A stretch of DNA of 64,000 nucleotides from an uncultured Clostridia bacterium (GCA_934438075.1 CAKSBF010000001.1:372001-436000), one strand, 5' to 3'; numbered from the stretch's first letter, positions 36,101-43,253 are shown. Translations and numbers: made by a program. Notes: generated by a model from the sequence alone, not told the origin.

Positions 36101-36685
36101 CACGTTATTGCTTCCGGCGAAGACATTAACATCTTCGTTGTAGATACTGAGGTTTATTCCAATACCGGCGGTCAGTCCTCTAAGTCTACCCCGACTGCTG
36201 CTGTTGCAAAATTTGCAGCGTCCGGTAAGAGAACTAAGAAAAAAGACCTCGGCATGATTGCTACCACCTATGGTTATGTATACGTTGCTCAGATTGCTCT
36301 GGGTGCAAACATGGCACAAGCTATTAAAGCAATCAAAGAAGCAGAAGCTTATCCGGGTCCGTCTCTTATCATTGCCTACGCTCCATGTATCAACCATGGT
36401 ATCAAAGTTGGTATGGCTAACACCATCAACGAGGAAAAGAAAGCTGTTGAGACCGGCTACTGGCATTTGTGGAGATTTAATCCGCAGCTGAAGGCAGAAG
36501 GCAAGAATCCGTTCTCGCTCGATTCGAAAGAACCGACCGGTAAGATTCGTGACTTCATGCAGGGTGAAAACCGTTACCTGCTCCTGCAGCGTGCATTCCC
36601 TGCTATTGCAGAGCAGTTGTTCGATAAAGCTGAAAAAGACTTGCTTGATCGTTATGAGACCTATAAGAGAATGGCAAAAGATTGA
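33164..36685 (+). CDS. nifJ: Pyruvate:ferredoxin (flavodoxin) oxidoreductase
   Basis: A 1173-residue single-chain PFOR that converts pyruvate and CoA to acetyl-CoA, CO2 and reduced ferredoxin. It shows the N-terminal YPITPSSTMAE, two [4Fe-4S] sites (CIQCNQCSLVCPHA near 685 and CAGCGVCVQTCP near 745), the CSGACAGCGETPY-type proximal cluster and the TPP site GDGWAYDIG ... NTGGQSSKSTP. Reduced ferredoxin would feed the [FeFe] hydrogenase matured by HydEFG. Codons are strongly biased (GTT, GCT, GGT, AAG) unlike neighbours, indicating very high expression. GAGGAGG precedes the ATG. Confidence 0.98.
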   Translation: MAKKMKTMDGNFAAAHNAYAFTEVASIYPITPSSTMAEYVDEWSAKGQKNIFGQTVDVCEMQSEAGASGAVHGSLQAGALTTTFTASQGLLLMIPNMYKMAGELLPAVFHVSARAIAAHALSIFGDHQDVMACRQTGFAMLASGSVQETMDLGGIAHLAAIKGRVPFLHFFDGFRTSHEIQKVEVMDYADLAKLVDYDAIREFKDRALNPEHPVLRGTAQNPDIYFQGREAANKYYEAIPDIVADYMKEISKITGREYKPFNYYGAPDAERVIIAIGSVCEALEETVDYLNARGEKVGVVKVHLYRPFSAKYFFDVLPKTVKKIAVLDRTKEPGSLGEPLYLDVCNLFYGKADAPVIVGGRFGLGSKDTTPTQLAAVFANLASDTPKNGFTIGIVDDVTNLSLPLGEKINAAPEGTTRCKFWGFGSDGTVGANKDAIKIIGDNTDLYAQAYFDYDSKKSGGVTMSHLRFGKKPIKSTYLLDEADYIACHKPAYIYQYDVLEGLKKGGTFLLNCVWTPEELEEKLPGHVKRYLAENNINFYIINAVDVAVKVGLGSNRINMVTQGAFFKLSEVIPFDEAVVLIKDAIKRTYGKKGDEIVNMNCNAVDGAIDALVKIDVPASWKDAKDEAKSDDAARPEFVKKIADPVNAQQGNKLPVSTFAGIEDGTFEQGTARYEKRTIAVKVPEWIPENCIQCNQCSLVCPHATIRPYLLTDEEAAAAPEGFVVKDAAGPQLKGLKFRMQVSPRDCAGCGVCVQTCPAKEKALVMKLVDEMVDKEAANWDYAVELPIRDNLMDKTSVKGSQFAQPMLEFSGACAGCGETPYIKLITQLFGDRMMVANATGCTSIWGGSAPSMPYCKNKEGKGPAWANSLFEDNAEFGLGMVLAVKKVRKTLKARMEEAIEAGIDAKLADAFKAWMEGMDDAEASKKAAADITALLANADLSSPALKEINDRKDFLIKRSQWAFGGDGWAYDIGYGGLDHVIASGEDINIFVVDTEVYSNTGGQSSKSTPTAAVAKFAASGKRTKKKDLGMIATTYGYVYVAQIALGANMAQAIKAIKEAEAYPGPSLIIAYAPCINHGIKVGMANTINEEKKAVETGYWHLWRFNPQLKAEGKNPFSLDSKEPTGKIRDFMQGENRYLLLQRAFPAIAEQLFDKAEKDLLDRYETYKRMAKD

Positions 36686-36711
36686 TTCTCTGTAAAAACT
36701 GAAGGATAATA

Positions 36712-36743
36712 AAAAGCGTCATCCCAAACGGGATGGCGCTTTT
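36712..36743 (+). terminator. nifJ terminator
   Basis: AAAAGCGTCATCCC-AAAC-GGGATGGCGCTTTT forms a 14-bp stem with one G-T pair, ending in a short T run, 27 nt after the nifJ stop. Confidence 0.85.
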
Positions 36744-36818
36744 AGTATTTGCCGTAATGAAACATGGCGAACCCAAAAAGTTGCCGTGATGTGGGAAATC
36801 CTAACCATAGAGATATTC

Positions 36819-36958
36819 GTGCCGCAGGCACAACTCGCAAAAAGGTGATAGCGACAGCGAAACGTCGCGAACGCGTTTACAAGTGAGCAGTTGAGCCGAG
36901 CGTGCCTTTTTGCGATAAAGGAGGAACAGTGAAGCGGGTGACTGATTTTTTTAAATAA
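36819..36958 (+). other. Structured intergenic element, three-way-junction-like, with tiny reading frame
   Basis: A perfect 11-bp closing stem TCGCAAAAAGG (36835-36845) / CCTTTTTGCGA (36905-36915) encloses the hairpin GCGAC...GTCGC (36851-36868) and an ACGC/GCGT stem. It is preceded by GTGCCGCAGGCAC and followed by AGGAGGAACA and a GTG-initiated frame of nine codons (36929-36958). Related sequence (AGGAGGAACAG, GAAnCG, GACT, T-run) is seen reversed near 41960-41995. It could be a structured RNA or a member of a dispersed repeat family. Unidentified. Confidence 0.45.
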
Positions 36959-36987
36959 AAAAAATCGGAACAAGCGCAACTTGTTCC
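36952..36987 (-). terminator. Terminator of the tRNA-Pro/tRNA-Ala unit
   Basis: On the reverse strand GGAACAAG-loop-CTTGTTCC (36967-36987) is followed by a run of T residues (36952-36965), 5 nt after the tRNA-Ala CCA end. Confidence 0.85.
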
Positions 36988-36991
36988 GACG

Positions 36992-37067
36992 TGGTGGAGC
37001 ATAGGGGACTTGAACCCCTGACCCCAACACTGCCAGTGTTGTGCGCTCCCAACTGCGCTAATGCCCC
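36992..37067 (-). tRNA. tRNA-Ala (anticodon GGC)
   Basis: A 76-nt cloverleaf with encoded CCA. The acceptor stem GGGGCAT / ATGCTCC contains the G3-U70 wobble that identifies alanine tRNA. The anticodon stem CAACA/TGTTG encloses loop CTGGCAG, giving anticodon GGC. The T-arm GGGTTCAAGTCCC-type sequence and D-arm AGCGCAGTTGGGAGCGC are normal. Confidence 0.95.
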
Positions 37068-37094
37068 ACATACACAAATATTAAAACTGAAAAC

Positions 37095-37119
37095 GGAGCA
37101 TACGTCTTTCGTATGCTCC
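37095..37119 (-). terminator. Hairpin between the two tRNA genes (processing site or weak terminator)
   Basis: A perfect 10-bp stem GGAGCATACG / CGTATGCTCC with a 5-nt loop lies between tRNA-Pro and tRNA-Ala. On the reverse strand it is followed by GTTTTCAGTTTT, a weak U-tract. It may partly terminate after tRNA-Pro or guide processing. Confidence 0.5.
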
Positions 37120-37123
37120 CAGG

Positions 37124-37200
37124 TGGTCTGAGTGGGGAGAGTTGAACTCCCGGCCTCTTGAACCCCATTCAAGCGCGCTACCAAACTGCGCCACACCCAG
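37124..37200 (-). tRNA. tRNA-Pro (anticodon GGG)
   Basis: A 77-nt cloverleaf with encoded CCA. Acceptor stem CTGGGTG / CACTCAG has one G-T pair, the discriminator is A, and the anticodon stem CTTGA/TCAAG encloses ATGGGGT, giving anticodon GGG. The D-arm GGCGCAGTTTGGTAGCGC is typical of proline tRNA. It is the first gene of the reverse tRNA pair. Confidence 0.95.
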
Positions 37201-37211
37201 ATACTTTCTTT

Positions 37212-37240
37212 ATTATACACAAAATGCTGATGTTTGTCAA
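37212..37240 (-). promoter_or_regulatory. tRNA operon promoter, perfect consensus
   Basis: On the reverse strand TTGACA (37235-37240) and TATAAT (37212-37217) are exactly 17 nt apart. Transcription would start a few bases before the tRNA-Pro 5' end. Confidence 0.85.
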
Positions 37241-37281
37241 TCGTTTCCGATAAAAAACCTTGCTTTTTCTGTGAAAATGTA

Positions 37282-37310
37282 TTGACGTATTAACGCAAGC
37301 CTGTTATAAT
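37282..37310 (+). promoter_or_regulatory. Promoter of the FMN riboswitch-ribU unit
   Basis: TTGACG (37282-37287) and TATAAT (37305-37310) with a 17-nt spacer lie just before the riboswitch. The promoter is divergent from the tRNA promoter. Confidence 0.85.
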
Positions 37311-37322
37311 AAATATGGTTTT

Positions 37323-37497
37323 GTTTTAGGGCGGGGTGCAATTCCCCACCGGCGGTAATGAGCCTGTGTGCTATAAGTCCGAGAGCCCTCCGGGGTTGAT
37401 CAGGTGCGATTCCTGAACCGACGGTACAGTCCGGATGAAGAAACGATATACAAATCAGTTATCAAACCCTCTGTGCAAAACAGAGGGTTTTTCTTTG
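37323..37497 (+). ncRNA. FMN riboswitch (RFN element) with expression-platform terminator
   Basis: The conserved RFN core is present: GGGCGGGGTGCAATTCCCCA, CCGGCGGTAATGAGCC, the GAGAGCCC segment, GATCAGGTGCGATTCCTGAA and CCGACGGTACAGTCCGGATG. The aptamer spans about 37323-37445. It is followed by an 11-bp terminator AAACCCTCTGT-GCAAA-ACAGAGGGTTT with T-run (37464-37497). FMN binding should favour termination and shut off the riboflavin transporter gene downstream. Confidence 0.97.
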
Positions 37498-37560
37498 TTT
37501 TTAACCCCAAAACGCCGAAATATATTACACCGTACAAAGCGGTGAAACGGAGGGTTTCTG

Positions 37561-38130
37561 ATGAAAGAAATACGAACCATAAGAAAACTAACAACCATGG
37601 GGATTTTGGCGGCAGTTTCCGTCATCTTGGTTTACCTCATCCATTTCCCCATATTACCTGCCGCCAGTTTTTTGGAATATGATCCGGCCGATATTCCTAT
37701 TTTTTTGTGTACCTTTTTATTCGGTCCGGCAAGCGGTTTTCTGCTCACTGTAGCAGTAAGCATTGTACAGGGGCTGACTGTCAGCTCTCAAAGCGGTATT
37801 ATTGGAATTTTAATGCACATTTTTGCAACCGGCGCATTTACACTCAGTGCAGGTTTGATCTACAAGTACCACCGCAATAAAAAATCTGCCATTTTAGCGC
37901 TTGTTGTCGGAGTTGTTATTATGACCGCTTCCATGGCGATATGGAATATCATTTTTACCCCTATATTCAGCGGCATGCCGCGTTCTGCCGTAATCGCCAT
38001 GCTTCCCACCGCTATTTTACCGTTTAACTTAATTAAAAGCGGTGTAAATGCCGCAGTCACCTTTATCTTATATAAAAAATTGTCTCGATTTGTCTTCCAA
38101 AAAGGACATCAAAAAGACTTAGATATGTAA
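37561..38130 (+). CDS. ribU: Riboflavin ECF transporter S component
   Basis: A 189-residue integral membrane protein with about five to six hydrophobic helices starting MGILAAVSVILVYLIHFPIL. The PAASFLEYDPADIPIFL motif after helix 1 is typical of RibU substrate-binding subunits of energy-coupling-factor transporters, which share the ECF ATPases encoded elsewhere. GGAGGG lies upstream of the ATG. It is controlled by the FMN riboswitch, which confirms the ligand. Confidence 0.95.
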   Translation: MKEIRTIRKLTTMGILAAVSVILVYLIHFPILPAASFLEYDPADIPIFLCTFLFGPASGFLLTVAVSIVQGLTVSSQSGIIGILMHIFATGAFTLSAGLIYKYHRNKKSAILALVVGVVIMTASMAIWNIIFTPIFSGMPRSAVIAMLPTAILPFNLIKSGVNAAVTFILYKKLSRFVFQKGHQKDLDM

Positions 38131-38149
38131 TATGCTCTTCTAAATTTCT

Positions 38150-38197
38150 AAAGAGACCGTCTCTGAATGCAATTACATCAGAAGCGGTCTCTTTTTT
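38150..38197 (+). terminator. ribU terminator
   Basis: AAAGAGACCG / CGGTCTCTTT form a perfect outer stem, with an inner CTGAATG...CATCAG stem, followed by TTTTTT. Confidence 0.85.
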
Positions 38198-38267
38198 ATA
38201 AATGAATATCTTGTGACCATTGTGAAAACATACGGGGAAACCAAATTCCGATTCCCATCTCCTGCTG

Positions 38268-38296
38268 TTGCAATCCACTGAAAAATGTGCTATGAT
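38268..38296 (+). promoter_or_regulatory. mtaB promoter
   Basis: TTGCAA (38268-38273) and TATGAT (38291-38296) are 17 nt apart, giving a short leader before the ATG at 38334. Confidence 0.7.
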
Positions 38297-38333
38297 AAAG
38301 ATAGGCATTTCCATTAAAAGAAGGAGCAAAGCT

Positions 38334-39665
38334 ATGACTATAAATACCGTTGCCGCCTATACGCTCGGCTGCAAAGTAAATCAATATGAAACAGAAGCCA
38401 TTTTAGAGCAGTTTCTCGCGCACGGCTGGCAAACAGCTGACTTTTCGGAACACGCTGACGTTTATTTGGTTAACACATGCACCGTTACCAACCTCGGCGA
38501 CCGAAAATCACGTCAAATGATGCGTCGTGCCAAAAGTGTTAATCCAAATGCTGTACTGGTCGTAACCGGCTGTTATGCGCAGACCTCACCCGATGAGGTC
38601 CTCGCCATTCCGGAAGTTGATCTTGTAATTGGCGGCGACAGACGTTCGCAGATATTTACATTAACGGAAGAGTTTCTACAAAACCGTACACGCCGTGCAC
38701 TGGTTGGTGATATCGGCGCCGTAAAGGAATTTGAGGATTTATCCATTACACACTACGAAAATCGTACCCGTGCTTTTATGAAGGTACAGGAAGGCTGCAA
38801 TCAGTTTTGCTCCTACTGTATCATTCCCTATGCCCGCGGACGGATTCGTTCACGGAGCATTGACAGCGCTGTGCAGGAAGCAAAACGTCTTGCCGCACAC
38901 GGATTTTGCGAAATTGTTTTGGTGGGCATTAATCTTTCCGCTTACGGAAAAGAAAACGGCAAAGCTTCTCTCCTGGAACTGATCCGTGCACTTTGTGAGG
39001 TTGACGGCATTAAACGAATCCGCCTCGGTTCACTGGAACCGACTGTTTTTACAGACGAATTTACCTCTGCCATAGCACAGCTTCCCAAACTTTGTCACCA
39101 TTTTCATCTATCCCTGCAAAGCGGCTGCGATGCGACGCTGCGGCGTATGAACCGAAAATATACCACAGCGGAATATGCTGAAGTTCTCTCACGAATCCGC
39201 AGTTATATGCCTGATTCTGCAATTGCAACAGATATAATGGTTGGTTTTCCTCAGGAAAGCGAAGACGAATTTAACAGCACTTGTAAGTTTGCAGAGGAAA
39301 TCCGCCTCGCCGATGCGCACATTTTTAAATATTCGATTCGAAAAGGCACTCGCGCAGCGGAGATGGACGGACAGATTGACCCTAAGACAAAAGAAGAACG
39401 CAGCCGACGGCTAATTAATATTTGCAGCCACACGCATAATGAATTCTTACAACAGTATATCGGCGCTACCTGTGAGGTCTTATTCGAACAATACCATCAT
39501 CACGAAAAAGGACTTTATGAGGGAAAAACCGGAAATTATATTACTGTTGCAGTAATTGGTGATGACTCTTTAGAGGGGAAAATTCGCAAGGTTTACTTAA
39601 GAAAAGAAAAAAATGGAATTTTATACGGAGAATTAATTTCTGAAGGAAAGAAGGCGTCAACATGA
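38334..39665 (+). CDS. mtaB: tRNA t6A37 methylthiotransferase MtaB
   Basis: A 443-residue radical SAM methylthiotransferase that makes ms2t6A at position 37 of ANN-decoding tRNAs. The N-terminal UPF0004 domain has TLGCKVNQYE, VNTCTVTN and VVTGCYAQ Cys ligands. The radical SAM motif CNQFCSYCIIPYARG is at about residue 148, and a C-terminal TRAM domain follows. The frame extends upstream to 38268, but AAGGAG (38321-38326) and the conserved MTINTVAAYTLGC start fix 38334. It overlaps the next gene by ATGA. Confidence 0.94.
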   Translation: MTINTVAAYTLGCKVNQYETEAILEQFLAHGWQTADFSEHADVYLVNTCTVTNLGDRKSRQMMRRAKSVNPNAVLVVTGCYAQTSPDEVLAIPEVDLVIGGDRRSQIFTLTEEFLQNRTRRALVGDIGAVKEFEDLSITHYENRTRAFMKVQEGCNQFCSYCIIPYARGRIRSRSIDSAVQEAKRLAAHGFCEIVLVGINLSAYGKENGKASLLELIRALCEVDGIKRIRLGSLEPTVFTDEFTSAIAQLPKLCHHFHLSLQSGCDATLRRMNRKYTTAEYAEVLSRIRSYMPDSAIATDIMVGFPQESEDEFNSTCKFAEEIRLADAHIFKYSIRKGTRAAEMDGQIDPKTKEERSRRLINICSHTHNEFLQQYIGATCEVLFEQYHHHEKGLYEGKTGNYITVAVIGDDSLEGKIRKVYLRKEKNGILYGELISEGKKAST

Positions 39666-41326
39666 ATGAAACTGCCAAAAAAAACATATGGAAAAAACCC
39701 ATGCCGTATATCATTTTACTGATTGCCATTGTCTTGGTCTCTGCTTTTTTTCTATATAACAACCACTTGCACTCAAATACACAGCGACTCAATTTAGCAG
39801 GTTATGCTGTTGATGTACCAGCAGAATGGTCCATTCGCCTAGAAAACGAAGTTGCTGTTTTTTATGCAAATCCCGAAAGTGAAGAACCTCTTGGCAAAGC
39901 GCGCCTGATTAATCAGCAAACCGCTGAAGAGGATTTTGGCAAATGGTTTTACTTTGAAACGCAGCCAACAAAGACAAAACAACACGATAATGCTATCTGT
40001 CCGCTATCCGAACAACATTATACCGAAGGCGACTTTCAATATGGCCTGTATGTCTTCTCCTCCCTGCCCAATCCACAGCCATATCATTTTGCTATCTATT
40101 TTGAAGAAAACAGTGTCAAACCAAAAACCGTGCGGCGCATCTTAAAAAGCTTTTTTATTCCCGACGCAGGAAAAAACCCTCCGCCAAAGAATCTAGAAGC
40201 GCCAACCGAAGAAGAAATTGCAGAAACCGCAGTGTATAAAATTATTGCCGAAGAGCAAACCAGGGTACGTAACACTTCCCTTTTAGAAGATTTTATGGCC
40301 GCATTAAAAACAGAAAACCAAACGCAAACCGCTCTTCCCATTCTATCCTATACGAACCAAAACGGTGTTTTGGCGCTTGACAGCTGGATGCATTTAGATT
40401 TTGACGGCGAAAAGATTTTACTATACCAATATTATCAAACTGATAACGGCACCTATAGTTATAATAACAATCCAAAACAAATCCTAAGCATACAGCAGAC
40501 CAAAAATGAGGAGCAAAATACTACCGTATTCCAAGGCACACTTGCAAATAATGAAATTTGTCTGTTGTTTGAATATCCTGTCAACCCCTATGAAGAAGAA
40601 AAGGACACCCTCTACGCAATGGGCTCCACCTCTGTCGGCGATAATTCTACCGTCAGCGCCATTATCGATGCATTGCCGACACCCGGCCTTGTACGAGATA
40701 CCTTTTCACTTCAAACAGACAAGGAACCATACGGCATTACTATTGAATACTCAGTTTCAGATTATGAAACGGCATTTTCTGATGGCAAGCTGAATCATGC
40801 CCCTTTTGAAAAAAATGCAGCCGTTATTTTTAGTCTGGTAGACAACGTGGATAACATTACAATCAATGTAACTTATGAAAATCAAAAAGAAACTTTTCGT
40901 TATACACGCGAAAAAACGGACCGTTTTTTTGAGACAGATGTCCGTAATTACGCAAAAGAGCCAAAAGAATTCCGGCGTTATGTAGAAGATGTACAAAATA
41001 TGCCCCCGTCAGACAGCAAACAGGAGGAATCATCCGCAACAAGCGGCGTAGTCGGTGAGGTTGTGTATTCTACCACAGTCACCATTCCGCACGGTATGTT
41101 AGTCACACATCCGCGTACCGGCCAAAAGGTTGTTGTTGACCCGTACGCCGAGCGTTATGGCTATGCGCAATATCTCGGCAAACCTATCAGCTGCGTTATC
41201 TACCGCACCGGCAGCGGCTATCGGCTGATTGCCAGCTGCAACGGAACAGTATTAACAGAATATTCCATGGCAAACGATAGCGATAAAGCATATGTTATCA
41301 GCATGCTTCAGGCTTACGGCGGCTGA
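39662..41326 (+). CDS. Membrane-anchored protein of unknown function
   Basis: A 554-residue protein with a cytoplasmic basic N-terminus and one transmembrane helix at about residues 14-32 (YIILLIAIVLVSAFFLYNN), so the rest is predicted to be outside the cell. Residues 40-160 contain LNLAGYAVDVPAEWSI and a beta-rich stretch like small extracytoplasmic lipoprotein folds. The middle and the C-terminal domain (GEVVYSTTVTIPHGMLVTHP) are unrecognised. No lipobox or cell-wall signal is seen. The ATG overlaps the mtaB stop, so the two are co-translated. The function is unknown. Confidence 0.75.
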   Translation: MNETAKKNIWKKPMPYIILLIAIVLVSAFFLYNNHLHSNTQRLNLAGYAVDVPAEWSIRLENEVAVFYANPESEEPLGKARLINQQTAEEDFGKWFYFETQPTKTKQHDNAICPLSEQHYTEGDFQYGLYVFSSLPNPQPYHFAIYFEENSVKPKTVRRILKSFFIPDAGKNPPPKNLEAPTEEEIAETAVYKIIAEEQTRVRNTSLLEDFMAALKTENQTQTALPILSYTNQNGVLALDSWMHLDFDGEKILLYQYYQTDNGTYSYNNNPKQILSIQQTKNEEQNTTVFQGTLANNEICLLFEYPVNPYEEEKDTLYAMGSTSVGDNSTVSAIIDALPTPGLVRDTFSLQTDKEPYGITIEYSVSDYETAFSDGKLNHAPFEKNAAVIFSLVDNVDNITINVTYENQKETFRYTREKTDRFFETDVRNYAKEPKEFRRYVEDVQNMPPSDSKQEESSATSGVVGEVVYSTTVTIPHGMLVTHPRTGQKVVVDPYAERYGYAQYLGKPISCVIYRTGSGYRLIASCNGTVLTEYSMANDSDKAYVISMLQAYGG

Positions 41327-41331
41327 TTAAG

Positions 41332-41377
41332 AAAACGGCATTAACCCATTCATTAAAATGGTGTTGATGCCGTTTTT
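41332..41377. terminator. Bidirectional terminator at the host/phage boundary
   Basis: AAAACGGCAT / ATGCCGTTTT with an inner imperfect AAC-CATT/AATG-GTT stem is followed by T on both strands. It ends the mtaB unit and the reverse-strand phage late operon. Confidence 0.85.
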
Positions 41378-41664
41378 CACTCCTTCCCCTGTTTCACAAT
41401 CTGATTGACATACACGCTCGCACCGGCGACCAACACACCCTGCACCAGCGCGGAAAATACCGCAGCGGTGGCACTTTGCAGCCCGTTAATGGTGCTGCTC
41501 GATAAAATCCAAAGCGCAGCAAGCACCACTCCTGCCAACCCCAAAATCCACGGAATGTGTTTGTCCTGCACCGCTGACTTTTTCAGCGCAATCCCCACCA
41601 GATACAGCACCGGCACCAATACCAAAAGCTCCGGTTTGATAAACTCTTTTAATACATCATACAT
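41377..41664 (-). CDS. Phage holin
   Basis: A 95-residue membrane protein with about three hydrophobic helices (LLVLVPVLYLVGIALKK; IPWILGLAGVVLAALWIL; VFSALVQGVLVAGASVYV). MYDVLKEFIKPELL is typical of small holins of Gram-positive phages. It would open the membrane for the lysin. The start at 41664 has AAGGAGAG 7 nt upstream; the longer frame to 41691 is not supported. It overlaps the upstream gene by 8 nt and is the last gene of the late operon. Confidence 0.82.
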   Translation of the reverse strand: MYDVLKEFIKPELLVLVPVLYLVGIALKKSAVQDKHIPWILGLAGVVLAALWILSSSTINGLQSATAAVFSALVQGVLVAGASVYVNQIVKQGKE

Positions 41665-41905
41665 GCTTGATCTCTCCTTCCAAATCGTCAATTCTGTGTT
41701 CTGACACCTTTTCCCTGTTATTCAGCACCGCAAGATCACGCTCCAGCTCCGCCGCGCGCACCTTCAGGTTGTTATGTTCCGAAACCCTCTTCTCCAGCTG
41801 TTCAATGCGATATGTCGTCAGTTTTGAGGAAGCGATAATTCCGCCAAACGTCCCGATAAGCGTCGCCGCAAAAGAAAGCATTCCTACAATCACCGCGCTG
41901 TTCAT
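41657..41905 (-). CDS. Small phage membrane protein with coiled coil (XhlA/second-holin-like)
   Basis: An 82-residue protein from ATG 41905: one N-terminal transmembrane helix (VIVGMLSFAATLIGTFGGII) then a long charged coiled coil to the end. This is the layout of hemolysin XhlA-type accessory lysis proteins encoded beside holins. The open frame runs further upstream to 42004 through a repeat-like insertion (RGLLPRGKRSKKGEF) that I take as non-genuine. The ribosome site GGAAGGG is very close to the ATG. Confidence 0.65.
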   Translation of the reverse strand: MNSAVIVGMLSFAATLIGTFGGIIASSKLTTYRIEQLEKRVSEHNNLKVRAAELERDLAVLNNREKVSEHRIDDLEGEIKHV

Positions 41906-42077
41906 CCCTTCCACACCCCCACATCGTCGAAACTCGCCCTTTTTGCTCCTTTTACCTCGCGGCAAAAGTCCGCGTTTCGGGCTGTTCCTCCTCTCTCCCG
42001 CCAAGCCTGCGGCTTTGCGGGAACCCTTGTTTTTCCGCCGGCTTCTTGTGTATTCCTCATCCCTTCCACACTCCCAC
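41902..42077 (-). repeat. 21-bp duplication of the lysin 3' end flanking a 134-bp insertion
   Basis: TCATCCCTTCCACACTCCCA (from 42057) and TCATCCCTTCCACACCCCCA (from 41902) differ at one position over 21 bp. On the reverse strand both encode VGVWKG-stop. The sequence between them holds GC-rich inverted repeats (CCGCAAAGCCGCAGGC, CGAAACGCGGACTTTTGCC) and AGGAGGAACAG, similar to the element at 36819-36958. This looks like insertion of a dispersed repeat with target duplication, or a recombination scar between two lysin genes. Confidence 0.6.
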
Positions 42078-43253
42078 GTTGTTTATTCTTCTGTTCTCTG
42101 CCGTTGCTCTGATGATTTCGCCGTTTTTAAGAATGAACGAGCCGCCGCCGTCCAGCTTCACCGCGTCATAAATCCCCAGCGCAACCAAAGTCCAGCACAT
42201 CTCTTCAAATCCGCACTTCATCCCGACATACACGAGTTTTCCGTGACGAATCCCAAGAAATCCGTGCCACGTGTCGTAAAGCTCGTTCCCGAAATATCCC
42301 TCCGACTTGATTTCCTCCATGCTCACATATTTGCCGCCTATAATAATAGGTATTCCGCTGACCGCTGTCTTTAGACCGCGAATCGCACTCAAATCATCCG
42401 TTTTGCAGATTCCGCAGCCCCCGTCTGCCAGAGTGTAAACCGTTGTCAGTTTGTGTCCTGCCAGATTCAGCCAGCTTGCGTTGTCCTTCGCCTGCGTGTA
42501 AATCTCGCCGCCGTTTGCAAGATTCCCCACAGGAACCGTTTTCCCGCCCTTCTCTACCGCAAAATATCCGCAGTTAAAATAATTGTCAAGCGATATTTCT
42601 TTCTTTCCGCAATCGCAGGGCATAATCTCAAAATCTTTCGCCGACATCTCCTGCACATATATTTCACCCTGCAAAGTCATCACTGTTTTTGACACTGTGT
42701 TCGCCTCCTTCGCGCTCTGTCCCGTTGTTCCCTCATAAATCGCCGCTGCAAAATCCTCCTGCCGCGTTTTCAATAACCACGCATCCGACTCCGTGTCGAT
42801 AAAAGCTGTTTCCACCAAAACCGCCGCACATTTCGTGCGCCGCAGCACGCCAAGGTCGGGCCGTTCTTTCACGCCCCGTTCCACCAGTCCAAGCCTTGCG
42901 CATATCGCCTTTTGTATCCCTTGCGCAACTCCCGCTGCCTCTCCCTTCTTTGCATAAACCAACGTTTCTGTGCCTGTTCCGCCGCCCGCATTGCAATGAA
43001 TGGAAATAAACAGGTCCGCACCCCACCTGTTCGCCTGCTCCGCCCGCGTGCATATCGAATCGGACAACGCACCATTTCCTACGTTATCCGTCACCGCGTT
43101 CCGGCTCATCTTCACTTCATCTCCGCCGCCCGCAAACATCTCCTTCAGCCGCTGCGCTATCCCGAAGGAAACAACCTCCTCACGCAGCCCGAAACCGCTC
43201 GCTCCCGTATCGCCGCCGCTGTAGTTGTGCCCCGGGTCTATGAATATCTTCAT
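42057..43253 (-). CDS. Phage lysin: N-acetylmuramoyl-L-alanine amidase fused to NAGPA-like domain
   Basis: A 398-residue endolysin candidate. Residues 1-175 form an Amidase_3 zinc domain: MKIFIDPGHNYSGGDTGA, FGLREEVVSF, LFISIHCNAG and VLVETAFI. The C-terminal part (about 260-398) resembles the phosphodiester glycosidase (NAGPA/DUF2233) fold: TWHGFLGIRHGKLVYVGM, VKLDGGGSFIL and RRINNVGVW. That fusion is unusual for a lysin. Residues about 175-260 form a linker with CDCGKKEI. GGAGGG lies 7 nt before the ATG at 43253; the frame open to 43328 is not used. Confidence 0.82.
   Translation of the reverse strand: MKIFIDPGHNYSGGDTGASGFGLREEVVSFGIAQRLKEMFAGGGDEVKMSRNAVTDNVGNGALSDSICTRAEQANRWGADLFISIHCNAGGGTGTETLVYAKKGEAAGVAQGIQKAICARLGLVERGVKERPDLGVLRRTKCAAVLVETAFIDTESDAWLLKTRQEDFAAAIYEGTTGQSAKEANTVSKTVMTLQGEIYVQEMSAKDFEIMPCDCGKKEISLDNYFNCGYFAVEKGGKTVPVGNLANGGEIYTQAKDNASWLNLAGHKLTTVYTLADGGCGICKTDDLSAIRGLKTAVSGIPIIIGGKYVSMEEIKSEGYFGNELYDTWHGFLGIRHGKLVYVGMKCGFEEMCWTLVALGIYDAVKLDGGGSFILKNGEIIRATAENRRINNVGVWKG

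Noticed and set aside
33383..36466. Several long reverse-strand frames within nifJ
   Set aside because: They arise from the biased codon use of nifJ, contain no recognisable domains and have no ribosome sites or promoters.
36992..37200. tRNA genes as attachment site of the phage module
   Set aside because: The module begins 4 kb away, after intact host genes, and I see no tRNA 3'-end duplication near 41.3 or 56.6 kb.
36719..37220. Reverse frames spanning the tRNA genes
   Set aside because: They run through two clear tRNA cloverleafs and their terminator; not coding.
37404..37682. Forward frame running from the riboswitch into ribU
   Set aside because: It overlaps the RFN aptamer and terminator and is out of frame with ribU.
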